Source of the DNA: Faecalibacter sp. LW9
GTDB taxonomy: Bacteria > Bacteroidota > Bacteroidia > Flavobacteriales > Weeksellaceae
Length of the DNA: 64,000 nt
Assembly: GCF_034661295.1 (NCBI RefSeq)
Contig: NZ_CP141062.1
Coordinates: forward strand, 2,294,001-2,358,000
Direction: 5' to 3'
Both the position numbers and the translations under genes were made by a program. Every line of letters starts with the position of its first letter. Positions within the stretch are counted from its first letter, which is position 1. Below, in pieces: positions 56,235 through 64,000 of the stretch. Under the pieces are notes generated by a model. That model was not told the origin of the DNA. It saw only the letters and a program-made list of their open reading frames with translations, and did no database searches.

Positions 56235-58407
56235 TGCAGTGGTTTGGTTAAAAGATGAGGTGTTCAATGACCAGCGTGAGATATCCAATAACTTTTCAAA
56301 AATATACAGGTATTTAATCCATTCTCAATTAATTAATCATACAACGTTGAAAGAAGCTTTGATGATTCCAGATTATAAGGATGGAGAGTTTATCGCGTTT
56401 ACAAAGAAAAATCTTAAGGATGTAAGGGATTTACAACTGCTAAATCAACAGTTGAAAACTTTAAAACAAATTCAACCTATTTTTGAACGCTTTAAAGTAT
56501 CATTTACTGAATTAGAAGGTTTGAAAGAATTAATAGGAGAAGTCATGTTTAATTTCAATAAATGCTATCCTATTGAATTCAAACTTTTACAAGATGAAAT
56601 TCAATTGATTAATCAAGAATTACATACAATTGATCACAACATTCAACAACTTAATCTAGAAATTAAAAACCATCTTATTGAAAGTGGTAAAATTAAAGAA
56701 GCTTTAAACCAAATCAATCAAAAAATACATCAACAGTATCAATTGATTCATCAAATAAAAGGATATGAATCTGAAATCTTTATGCGTCAAAGTATTGCCA
56801 ATTTAGATGAAGATCGAAAAAAGTTAGAAGCAAAATTGGTGCAAATAGAATATCAAGAACTAAATGAACAGAATCTATCGAGAAAATTGCAGACTTTACA
56901 AAATCAACTTCAATTTCTCGAAACTCAAATTCAATCCAATGACTCTTTGTTAGTGCAACACATTAGTAACGATTTAAATACACGAGAATATTTAAATGCC
57001 ATTCTTTCAGATGAGATTAAATACTTGCCCAAAGAAAATATTGTTAAAAAAGTAAATGATGTAGAGCAAAATTTGCAAATATTTGACGGAGAGATAAGGC
57101 TTCCGAATGATTTTAAAACTAAACCACTAGATGCTATTGAAGTTTTAATTCAACGCAAAGTTGATGCAGTAAAAGAAGCTGAACATTTAAAACATTTGTT
57201 GAACGTTGCTCAGGACTTAGATCAATATAAAAAAGAATTAGCACAAGTTGAGAAAGTGATTGAAGAGCTGAATATAAAATTAAAGCAAGTTCTTGATTTA
57301 CCACGTTTGGAAAAAGAATTGAAAGAATTAGAATTCCAATTTAACTCCTACCAATCAAAAGAGGAGACATTAAAAAACAATCAAAAAACATTAGAAAACC
57401 AACGCTCAGAGAAACAGGAAAGAAAGCATCATTTAAAATTAAGACTTGATCATCTTACACAAGAAATTCAACAATTAGGTCAATGGAAAATCCAAATCGA
57501 ATCTTCAACTTTTATTCCGTATGAAACGATACGAAATCAAAGTATAAAAGAGCTTTATTCTAATTTTGTTCATTATAAGGATCAATTCCAGAAACTTCAA
57601 CCACAAATGCGAGAGGATTTTAATGAGTTGAAATGGAAGTTACAAATTCATTTATCTTCTGAACAAGCATTCATCGATGAACTTGATCAAGAATATGCAG
57701 CTATTGATGAAAAGCAAAAAAGCATCGAACATTTATTAACGAATATATCGACTCAGTTTGCTATCCCTTGTCATACTTTATTGACGAAATTGAACGAATT
57801 TAAAGCTTTTATTCAGAATCAATTCAATACTAAAATCAAAAAAATTAAAATATCGGATATAGACGCTTTATCGATTGAGATTGTTCCCAATGAAAAATGC
57901 ATGAAAGACTTGCAACAGATTGCTCAAATCCGAAACTTAGATCAAGAGTTAGTTTTCGAAGAACAGACTGAAAATTTAAACGTGTTGAACATGTATTTGG
58001 AACAGCAACGAATCGTATGGTTCGAAGAATTATTTGATTTTAAATTGCATTTGTATCGAAAAGGGAAACATAAAATAGTTAATCTTAAACAACAAATCGA
58101 ATCGGATGGTACAGATCGTATGATTCGATTAGTTTTGATAATGTCTATTATTCATCAAATTGTAGTGAATGATCCCGAAAATAAAATTGTAGTGTTTATC
58201 GATGAAATTGGAACTATCGATGATAGTAACCGTATTTCTCTTATAGATTTTTGCGTGGAACATCATTTCCTTCCCATTTCAGCAGCTCCATTACATCCAT
58301 ATGATGGATTTGATAAATATTATTTGATTCGAAGAAATGAAGGTAAGATAGTATTAAGTAAGTCCAATGGAAATGTCATCCATCGTAAAGTGTTAACTGA
58401 TGAATAA
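56155..58407 (+). CDS. SMC-like condensin ATPase (MksF/JetC type), N-terminus lost
   Basis: The C-terminal 730 residues of a MukB/MksF/JetC-like SMC protein. Long coiled coil spans about 115-480. The signature-like SDGTDRMIRLVLIMS is near residue 650, and Walker B IVVFIDEIGTID has its D-E pair near 683-684. No Walker A (GxxxxGKS) exists anywhere in the frame, and the first 20 residues are only the out-of-frame reading of the WYL gene, so real homology starts near 56200. A deletion has joined the two genes and removed the P-loop, so ATPase function should be lost. The next gene overlaps its end by 8 bp. Confidence 0.75.
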   Translation: MVIIFPIIMDYVPLHFRMIYQKGRKNNAVVWLKDEVFNDQREISNNFSKIYRYLIHSQLINHTTLKEALMIPDYKDGEFIAFTKKNLKDVRDLQLLNQQLKTLKQIQPIFERFKVSFTELEGLKELIGEVMFNFNKCYPIEFKLLQDEIQLINQELHTIDHNIQQLNLEIKNHLIESGKIKEALNQINQKIHQQYQLIHQIKGYESEIFMRQSIANLDEDRKKLEAKLVQIEYQELNEQNLSRKLQTLQNQLQFLETQIQSNDSLLVQHISNDLNTREYLNAILSDEIKYLPKENIVKKVNDVEQNLQIFDGEIRLPNDFKTKPLDAIEVLIQRKVDAVKEAEHLKHLLNVAQDLDQYKKELAQVEKVIEELNIKLKQVLDLPRLEKELKELEFQFNSYQSKEETLKNNQKTLENQRSEKQERKHHLKLRLDHLTQEIQQLGQWKIQIESSTFIPYETIRNQSIKELYSNFVHYKDQFQKLQPQMREDFNELKWKLQIHLSSEQAFIDELDQEYAAIDEKQKSIEHLLTNISTQFAIPCHTLLTKLNEFKAFIQNQFNTKIKKIKISDIDALSIEIVPNEKCMKDLQQIAQIRNLDQELVFEEQTENLNVLNMYLEQQRIVWFEELFDFKLHLYRKGKHKIVNLKQQIESDGTDRMIRLVLIMSIIHQIVVNDPENKIVVFIDEIGTIDDSNRISLIDFCVEHHFLPISAAPLHPYDGFDKYYLIRRNEGKIVLSKSNGNVIHRKVLTDE

Positions 58408-58747
58408 AACAAATTTTGAATTTTATCATTCGTTGAAATCGAATGGATATGTGCAAGAAAAACGTGTACCAATTACAATTCGGAATTCGGACACTTTTAA
58501 CGGTTTAATTCAAAGTGAAATTATAGGTAAAATTCAATCGGGGAGAGGTTTTCGTTATGTTATACAACATGAAGAATTATTCGAATCCTTTTTTCAAACT
58601 CATTTTCCTGAAAGTATTGTGATAGAAAATAAAAGCGACAATGTTCGAAAATATCGCAATTCGAAAGTTGAGAAAACCATCTCATCGCATATCTTTTTAT
58701 TAAGAGGCTATAATTCCATTTTTAGAGCGCATAAAAACAGAAAGTGA
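58400..58747 (+). CDS. Fragment resembling the N-terminus of JetD
   Basis: 115 residues. GKIQSGRGFRYVIQHEELFE and NVRKYRNSKVEKT look like the DUF3322 part of the Wadjet nuclease subunit JetD, which has RGxxY/V and a xxxFRDSKA motif. The reading stops after FLLRGYNSIFRAHK, far short of the usual 380 or so residues, and no Toprim acids are seen. In the neighbouring frame the sequence continues as IPFLERIKTESEY into the next fragment, which suggests a frameshift near 58710. Family call tentative. Confidence 0.5.
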   Translation: MNKTNFEFYHSLKSNGYVQEKRVPITIRNSDTFNGLIQSEIIGKIQSGRGFRYVIQHEELFESFFQTHFPESIVIENKSDNVRKYRNSKVEKTISSHIFLLRGYNSIFRAHKNRK

Positions 58748-58766
58748 ATATTTAAAAGGGTTTTAT

Positions 58767-59180
58767 ATGTATTTAAATCAAGGGAATTGTTATAAATCGA
58801 TTCAACCACCTTTTTTACCTAAAAAGTGGAATAATATTGTTTATAATCCATCTATTTATGAAGAGACGAAAGAATATTTTGATCAATTCGTAGAAGAAGA
58901 GGATTTGTTCATCCAAGAAGAGACGTCTCCTACAAAGCATTGGTTTTTTAATAAAGAAAATTTTTTATTGAAACTCCAATCAGAGTTGCCGATTTTAAAT
59001 TTTTTTGAATGGTGTTTGGAAAAAATTGCTCAGGAAAAAGCTGATTTTACATTAGATGATTATTTTCTTTTAACAGGCTTGATGTACGAGAATACATTAG
59101 AAATTGAACATATAGAAGGAGATGTTCAAATTTTTATAAATGAAATTGAATTGAAAGTTCCACATTTTCAAATTAAATAG
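58767..59180 (+). CDS. Unrecognised protein or fragment in the condensin locus
   Basis: 137 residues, acidic and rich in aromatics (FYMYLNQGNCYKSI just upstream, then PPFLPKKWNNIVYN and LDDYFLLTGLMYEN). I do not recognise the family. The conserved-looking sequence extends upstream of the ATG in the same frame to about 58712, where it meets the end of the JetD-like fragment in another frame. It may therefore be the second half of that gene. It ends four bases before the MksE-like gene. Confidence 0.5.
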   Translation: MYLNQGNCYKSIQPPFLPKKWNNIVYNPSIYEETKEYFDQFVEEEDLFIQEETSPTKHWFFNKENFLLKLQSELPILNFFEWCLEKIAQEKADFTLDDYFLLTGLMYENTLEIEHIEGDVQIFINEIELKVPHFQIK

Positions 59181-59184
59181 TCGT

Positions 59185-59705
59185 ATGAAGTATCCAGAAT
59201 TTCATCAACAAATTGTCACAACCTTATTGGAAGGTAAATTCATCACACAGACGGATGATTTATTTTTCGAGCTTAAAAAGGAAGAAGAGTTTTATGTCAA
59301 TTTTTTTAAATCATCATTTGGATTTGATTTACATGCACAACAAGAATTTTATTACCTTATTTCCAATGAAACCAATGAAACTACTTCTAGGAATTTTTCA
59401 ATTTTTTCTCCATTCTTTGTTTTGAATTGGATAAACAAGGAAAAAATTTTATTGATGAACTTAATGAACATGAATTTAGTTTAGTTGATTTTGTCGAAAT
59501 TTTTAATCATTCAACTTGGCAAGAGGTCATCAAAATTAATCCTCAATTGAATTCGGAAGAGGGGTTAAAATCGATAATGAATCAAATGATTAGACGTAAT
59601 ATTGTTCAACAAACCAAATCCAATATGTACCGTTTTACCAAAGCTTATTTGGTATTTATTAATTTTGCAAGGAGTTTAGTTCGTTCTAATGAAAAATCTT
59701 CCTGA
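59185..59705 (+). pseudogene. MksE/JetB-like condensin subunit, frameshifted
   Basis: Two overlapping frames together give about 170 residues. ELKKEEEFYVNFFKSSFGFD and QQEFYYLISNE come from the first. LDKQGKNFIDELNEHEFSLV, MNQMIRRNIVQ and YRFTKAYLVFINFA come from the second. The layout (two winged-helix-like units, strand pair with FYYL, closing helix) fits the MksE/DUF4194 partner of SMC-like ATPases. The break is near 59425. Its place in the same operon as the SMC gene supports the call. Confidence 0.6.
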
Positions 59706-59843
59706 AATTTTGAACTCAGAAGGAATTATCAACAGGTAATAGCTTATTGAGATAAGTTTGTTTTTAAACAGTTTTAAATGTATTCAATTCAAGGGATACA
59801 ATTAATTCTCCATTAATGTTTGTTTTGTCAATTTAGCAGCTCA

Positions 59844-60435
59844 TTAGTTTCCTTTTTGTAAAAGCTGATGATAGCGGATAAAGTATAATTTACGAATTCT
59901 CGCATATATGGCTCCTCGGTTACGACACAATTTTTCTGCAATTACGGCTATACTTGTTCCTTGGGCTAACTCATTTACCAACAACATTTCTTCCTCCTCT
60001 TTCCATTTTTGGTAAGCATTTTTTGTATTTTGATTTTGTAATATAATAATAGACTGAAGTAGGAGAAGATGGTAATTCTTTAAAATAGTAAAGAGGATGG
60101 TAGATGGATGTGAGATGATCCACTAATTCTTGCCTTCCTATACGTATGATATGGTAGGAAAGATCTAAATGGGGGATCTGTTTAAATGGAAGATTTGTAA
60201 CAAACTTTTTTTTGTTAGATGGTATAGAGATTCCCATATTATAAATCATTGCATAAGTTGTTTTCAAATTGGAGCTTTGTCCAATGCATTGGATTTGTTG
60301 ATGCTTCCATAATAAGTAAACACATGGTTTCGACGGTAAAAGTTGATCATTTATATTTGTAAATAGTTTACGATGTATAGGTTGTGCAAGTAGTTCTTTT
60401 TCTAATCTTCGGATGTAGGCTTCAACTTTTGACAT
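59844..60435 (-). pseudogene. GIY-YIG-like / Myb-type HTH gene, frameshifted
   Basis: The open part (60435 to 59971, 154 codons) has CVYLLWKHQQIQCIGQSSNL, a GIY-YIG-like strand pair, followed by YHIIRIGRQELVDHLTSIYHP. After KSKYKK the frame slips near 60020-60030. The next frame continues NAYQKWKEEEEMLLVNELAQ and IAEKLCRNRGAIYARIRKLY, a Myb/SANT-like HTH, and stops at 59844. The last 20 residues of the open frame are therefore out of frame. The role was perhaps nuclease or DNA binding; the GIY-YIG active residues are degenerate. Confidence 0.7.
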
Positions 60436-61078
60436 AATTACTCATTTTTAGAACTTTAATTTACAATAGTTTAAAAATTGTAAACAAACGTTAAGTATTT
60501 AATTTTCGTTGAAATCCTCAATAAAAGTTGCGTGTTTACTTTTATAAGATTGTATGTAATAAAAGCAGATGCAGATGTAACGGTACTAATTTGAACCATT
60601 TTCATTAATCCTTCGTATATCCAAGAAAAATATTCTACTAGAATGGAATATCTTAGAAAATCCTTTATAATGGTTAACACTGGTTAAACACCAGACGAAG
60701 TACGGACAAACACCGAATAAACTCAACTGAAAATTTTTCGGTTGTAGATAAATCGATTTGTATTGGTATGGAAACTTTTACGGGATAAATACGTCTCGTA
60801 ATCCTTACCTCACAAAAAAAACTCTTAAATTAGTTTAAAAGGTTTTTATAAATATGTATTTGATAAGGTTATTTCCGATACAGAATATGCTAAAACCTTT
60901 ATAATTAAGCGTTTTAGTAAGTAGGAGGTGTAGTTTTGGTGAAGTGATGTTATTGAAAGTTTAACATTTTAGTTATTTAATCATCAAACGTTAAAGTGCA
61001 ATATATCGCACTATTTTCAATTTTTGCTACTAAAAACTACGGTATTTAACCAAAAAGTGCATTTTATTGCACTTATAA
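60436..61078. other. 640-bp gap with two AGTGC hairpins
   Basis: No supported gene. An open frame of 69 codons at 60471-60680 (minus) has low-complexity, neighbour-unlike sequence and I do not accept it. Near the right side, AGTGC...GCACT (60993-61010) and AAGTGCA...TGCACTT (61055-61074) form two similar hairpins. The rest looks like decayed, AT-rich sequence. Confidence 0.5.
61053..61078 (-). terminator. Terminator of the small-protein operon
   Basis: On the minus strand AAGTGCA-ATAAAA-TGCACTT is followed by TTTGG. It lies directly after the stop at 61079. Confidence 0.65.
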
Positions 61079-61258
61079 TTAATGATCAATAAAATTATTG
61101 TATTCTTCAAATAAGTTTTGAAGTTTTTCATTGATCTCTACCATTTGATCACGAATTATTTTCGCTTCTTCATACTTTTGGTTGCGAATTAAAGTAATTT
61201 TTTTTGCTTCTAATTTAACTAATAGCTGTTCTAAATTTTTTAATTTTTTGTTTACCAT
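61079..61258 (-). CDS. Small UVR-motif-like coiled-coil protein
   Basis: A 59-residue protein, MVNKKLKNLEQLLVKLEAKK at the start, all helical and highly charged. KYEEAKIIRDQMVEINEKL has the spacing of a UVR motif (tyrosine-glutamate, then alanine, then the RD pair), as found in UvrB/C and McsA. It begins 10 bp after the 94-residue gene and shares its terminator, so the two form an operon. Function unknown. Confidence 0.65.
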   Translation of the reverse strand: MVNKKLKNLEQLLVKLEAKKITLIRNQKYEEAKIIRDQMVEINEKLQNLFEEYNNFIDH

Positions 61259-61268
61259 ACTTATATTT

Positions 61269-61553
61269 TTAGTAATGTATAATCATTTTAAAAGAATAAT
61301 CTTCTTTAATATTAAAAGGTAATTCACCAATTTTTAAAATAATCGAAGTTCCACCAAAATATTCTTGGATCATTTCATTTGTTTGACCGACAAACTCTAC
61401 ATCTAAATCAACACCGGAAGAAGTGTGGATAAATACATAAATTGTTAAGTGATTTCCTTTAATTTTTGATTTTCCTGTTAATTTACTTTTTAAATCAGAA
61501 ATTATATATTCCCGACTTCCTTGAATAATAATATCCTGTTCTATTTGATTCAT
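61269..61553 (-). CDS. Hypothetical 94-residue protein facing the WYL regulator
   Basis: Not recognised. A mixed alpha/beta protein starting MNQIEQDIIIQGSREYIISD, with no signal or membrane segment. The frame is open to 61619, but I choose the ATG at 61553 because a TACTTTTG promoter box lies at 61576-61569 and the longer version overlaps the divergent WYL gene. First gene of a two-gene operon with the UVR-like protein. Confidence 0.65.
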   Translation of the reverse strand: MNQIEQDIIIQGSREYIISDLKSKLTGKSKIKGNHLTIYVFIHTSSGVDLDVEFVGQTNEMIQEYFGGTSIILKIGELPFNIKEDYSFKMIIHY

Positions 61554-61568
61554 AAGCTTTGTTTTGAT

Positions 61569-61576
61569 CAAAAGTA
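61569..61576 (-). promoter_or_regulatory. Promoter box TACTTTTG of the small-protein operon
   Basis: An exact TAnnTTTG match on the minus strand, 15 bases before the ATG at 61553 and 10 bases from the dyad shared with the WYL gene. Confidence 0.5.
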
Positions 61577-61585
61577 ATATCTTAG

Positions 61586-61604
61586 TGTACCAAATTATGG
61601 TACA
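61586..61604. promoter_or_regulatory. Perfect dyad operator between WYL and small-protein genes
   Basis: TGTACC-AAATTAT-GGTACA, a perfect 6-bp inverted repeat with a seven-base spacer, in the short divergent gap. It lies where the WYL protein would be expected to control both directions. Confidence 0.6.
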
Positions 61605-61612
61605 AGTAAAAA

Positions 61613-62491
61613 ATGGCACAAGAAATCATTACCAAAAGGCAACTTTTATTTATAAAGGCATTTAAACAAGGGACAAAATCAAGACAAGAGATAATTGATT
61701 ACATTACAAGAGATGATGATATTCCATCGATTAATAGAAATATGTTTAATCGGGATAAAGATGCTATTCAGAATGCTTGGAATTTAGAAATTAATTATAA
61801 TGCATCAACAAAAAAGTATTCTCTAAATTCTGCTGATCTTACGAATCATTTGGAGAAATTGATCCATTCTTTTGATATTATCTATGCCATTCATCGTACC
61901 CAACATTTAGAGAATATTCTTTTTTTAGAACCCATCCTTGTAAATCAAACACAACATTTTGAAGCCGTTTTAGATGCTATTGAAAATAAAAATTGCATAA
62001 CGTTTAGGTTAAATAGTTTTGAGCAAGAAACAAGCCTAAGAAAATGTGCGCCAATCGCTATTAAAGAAGCTAATAAACGCTGGTATTTAATTGGTTACGA
62101 TTTGGATAAAAATGCAATTAGAAATTATGGTTTGGATCGAATAGATCGTTTAAGAATTATAGAAGATAAATTTAAACCAATAGATTTTGATGTGAAAAAA
62201 GCGTATGAAAATGCAATTGGTATTGAAACCTATTTCGATGTAGAAGAAGTTATTCTTCGTTTTGATAATCAACAATTTAATTATGTACATTCAAAACCAT
62301 TACATTGGTCACAAAATATTATTAAACAGACAAACGATACTTTTGATGTTCTAATCAATGTTCATCCTACACACGAATTAATTATGGAAATTTTCAAATT
62401 CCGTGATCATTGTGAGGTAATAGCTCCAAAATCTCTGCGAGAAGAAGTTAAAAAGTTTGTTTTGAATCTGTACTACAAATACAACAAATAA
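61613..62491 (+). CDS. WYL-domain transcriptional regulator
   Basis: An intact 292-residue regulator. It has an N-terminal HTH (about 8-60), a WYL sensor domain (about 115-200: ITFRLNSFEQ, CAPIAIKEANKRWYLIGYD, IRNYGLDRIDRL) and a C-terminal WCX-like domain. WYL proteins often repress phage-defence genes and bind nucleic-acid signals. It faces the two small genes and precedes a UDG-like gene on the same strand. Confidence 0.88.
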   Translation: MAQEIITKRQLLFIKAFKQGTKSRQEIIDYITRDDDIPSINRNMFNRDKDAIQNAWNLEINYNASTKKYSLNSADLTNHLEKLIHSFDIIYAIHRTQHLENILFLEPILVNQTQHFEAVLDAIENKNCITFRLNSFEQETSLRKCAPIAIKEANKRWYLIGYDLDKNAIRNYGLDRIDRLRIIEDKFKPIDFDVKKAYENAIGIETYFDVEEVILRFDNQQFNYVHSKPLHWSQNIIKQTNDTFDVLINVHPTHELIMEIFKFRDHCEVIAPKSLREEVKKFVLNLYYKYNK

Positions 62492-62525
62492 TTTTATTAA
62501 ATTATTGAACTATTTAAAACTTAAT

Positions 62526-63219
62526 ATGGATAAAAATAATTTAAATGAAAGATTAGAGTTTAATATAACTAAATTCACAGATATAGACGGATCTAATGAT
62601 AAAGTTATATGTTTCTATTGAAAAATACCTTACAGCTCACACTAAAATTTTATGGGTTTTAAAGGAAGTTAATAGTGCAGATTTAGTTTGGGATCTTCGA
62701 GATGCATTGAATAATGATATTAAATCTGAACATGGTTTATCCTATGGATGGAGTAATACATTAACCCCAGTAATTTATACAACTTTAGGAATACTTAATG
62801 ACGAAGATTGGCATACTATGGGAGATTTTACTAAAGATCCTGATTTAATTGATTGTATGCAACAAGTAGCCTATATTAATGTAAAGAAAGTAGGTGGAGG
62901 AAATGTTGCATCAGATAAAAAAATTGAACCATTTTATAACTTAAATAAAGAGGCTTTACATGAACAAATTTCATTAATTAATCCAGATGTTATAATTTTT
63001 GGTAATACTATGAAATATTTTGATTGGACTTGGTTAAAAAATACATTTAGAATTGAAATAGAGGATGAGTCTAATCCAAATTTATATTCATATTTTGGGA
63101 AAGATCATCTTCTATTAAATGCGTATCATCCAAATAATCGAAGAATAAGTCATCAGAATTATTGTGATTCGATTATAGAAACAGTTAAGAATTGGAAATT
63201 AAAATATAGAAATCAATAA
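62526..63219 (+). CDS. Uracil-DNA-glycosylase-like protein, possible early frameshift
   Basis: The open reading from ATG 62596 gives 207 residues with KILWVLKEVNSADLVWDLRD, YINVKKVGGG, NPDVIIFGN and the C-terminal LLNAYHPNNRR. This pattern is typical of the UDG superfamily, in which the His-Pro motif is catalytic. Upstream, ATG 62526 opens LNERLEFNITKFTDIDG in another frame. As I recall, homologues have such an IDG segment before the first strand, so a frameshift near 62590-62620 may have cut off about 25 residues. If not, the gene starts at 62596. Confidence 0.65.
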
Positions 63220-63283
63220 TTTCAAATACAAATGTCCGTTATTTCACACAATTTAATATGTTTTGTATGAAATAACGGACATT

Positions 63284-64000
63284 TTAAACTAAAAATTCTT
63301 TAATTTGAAGAGCTATGTTATCTTGCCAAATCTTAATATCATAGTTTGTAGCTATTTGCATAATACTACATTCTTTTTCTGACATTTCACCTTGGTTAAA
63401 TGAATTATAATAATTTCCCTTTTGAATAGAATGTTTGTCTGAAGGATATATAAGAGCAACTTTTTTCGCTTGATAAAATCGGTGATACACATACATTTGA
63501 CGAAGATCTTCAGGAGATGGATTGTACCCATTTAGATTTTTCCATTTGGTATCTAAAACAAAATTTTCTTCCGTATCATTGCATTTAAGAATGATATCAG
63601 GACGCATTTTTGATGAATAACCTGAATTTGGTTTCCAAAAATTTTTGGTTACTTGTGAGGAAACATGATGAGATTTCAGCTTTCTTTTTAAAGTCACCAA
63701 AATAAATTGCTCCCATAAACTGTTCATGTCAAACATAAGAGCCAAAACATCATTTCGACCTTTTGAAATATCAGGGTGATAATTCAATAACAATAATTTA
63801 GCTATTGCTAAAGCCGCTTGATAATGTTGATTTTTTCGATCAAAAGCTATCTTATCGAAGGTAGATTCAGTCACTTTTATATCCTTCATTTCAGGGAAAT
63901 TCAATGATAATGCTCCGATTCTACCCTTTAAAACAGGATTTGTATTTAATTGTGCGAGTAATTTTATTGTTTTGAATAAAATTTCGTGTATTGCATGTTC
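63284..64000 (-). CDS. McrC-like 5-methylcytosine restriction subunit (partial)
   Basis: The C-terminal 239 residues of McrC, the nuclease subunit that works with the GTPase McrB. The PD-(D/E)xK core is visible as KMRPDIILKCNDTEENFVLD followed by TKWKNL, and then DLRQMYVYHRFYQAKKVALIYP. The frame continues without a stop to the window edge (EHAIHEILFKTIKLLAQL), so the 5' end and mcrB should lie beyond 64000. It converges on the UDG-like gene. Confidence 0.85.
   Translation of the reverse strand, partial: EHAIHEILFKTIKLLAQLNTNPVLKGRIGALSLNFPEMKDIKVTESTFDKIAFDRKNQHYQAALAIAKLLLLNYHPDISKGRNDVLALMFDMNSLWEQFILVTLKRKLKSHHVSSQVTKNFWKPNSGYSSKMRPDIILKCNDTEENFVLDTKWKNLNGYNPSPEDLRQMYVYHRFYQAKKVALIYPSDKHSIQKGNYYNSFNQGEMSEKECSIMQIATNYDIKIWQDNIALQIKEFLV

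Noticed and set aside
58400-59180. Complete JetD nuclease
   Set aside because: Only the N-terminal pattern is visible; no Toprim acidic motifs and far too short.
60471-60680. 69-codon frame on the minus strand
   Set aside because: No recognisable family, no promoter, no fitting partner, and it lies in a decayed AT-rich gap.

Overview
The window looks like chromosome of a flavobacterium (Bacteroidota), probably Weeksellaceae and close to Empedobacter, Elizabethkingia or Chryseobacterium. The DNA is AT-rich. Promoters fit the Bacteroidota -7 box TAnnTTTG, and Shine-Dalgarno sequences are largely absent. Marker genes are the gliding-associated isomerase gldI, a GH109 enzyme very like the Elizabethkingia one, a flavobacterial zeaxanthin operon, a bacillithiol-type YtxJ protein, and membrane regulators with TPR and LuxR domains. 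The genus is an inference from remembered family sequences; no search was run.

Layout. 1-880 holds no gene but a tandem array of hairpin/AACCAACC modules, with a fifth divergent copy near 27.0 kb. 0.9-6.4 kb: a lipoprotein isomerase, gldI, a DHH phosphatase, an ABC exporter and a ChaN-like protein. 6.4-10.2 kb: a tightly overlapping set (GH109 glycosidase, nucleotidyltransferase, sugar kinase, acetyltransferase) that suggests N-acetylhexosamine release and salvage. 10.2-14.4 kb: a lipid kinase, a Nif3-like protein, a coiled-coil protein and NDH-2. 14.6-19.8 kb: a decayed stretch with an old-yellow-enzyme gene cut by a stop codon and a shattered LytT/LytS-type two-component system, separated by an intact VOC protein and an MFS transporter. 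20.8-22.4 kb: an IS1182-family element. 22.4-24.8 kb: a membrane protein, a winged-helix regulator and creD, with a shared dyad at both ends. 25-36.7 kb: housekeeping genes, transporters, isomerases and regulators. 37.0-41.8 kb: the MarR-crtI-crtB-orf-crtZ-crtY carotenoid locus, expected to make zeaxanthin from GGPP. 42.9-47.6 kb: another decayed stretch (amidohydrolase, PDZ/aspartyl protease, DUF4269). 47.8-55.5 kb: an ALDH/GMC oxidation operon with a divergent AraC regulator, a zinc-finger-tipped FAD monooxygenase, ytxJ, hemH and a secreted HIUase-like protein.

55.6-64.0 kb resembles a defence island. It holds the wreck of an SMC/condensin (MksBEF- or Wadjet-like) operon whose ATPase has lost its P-loop end by fusion with a broken WYL regulator. 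It also holds a frameshifted GIY-YIG/HTH gene, an intact WYL regulator facing a two-gene operon of small proteins across a perfect dyad, a UDG-like protein, and the nuclease end of McrC running off the window.

The strongest leads are the hairpin/AACCAACC modules, three terminator-ended intergenic transcripts with their own promoters, a recurring TAnnTTTG-N4-ATG arrangement implying leaderless mRNAs, the paired operator around the creD module, and the decayed condensin locus. Many genes carry in-frame stops or frameshifts. All three stop codons occur, so recoding is unlikely, but sequencing error cannot be excluded from the sequence alone. No tRNA, rRNA or CRISPR array was recognised.
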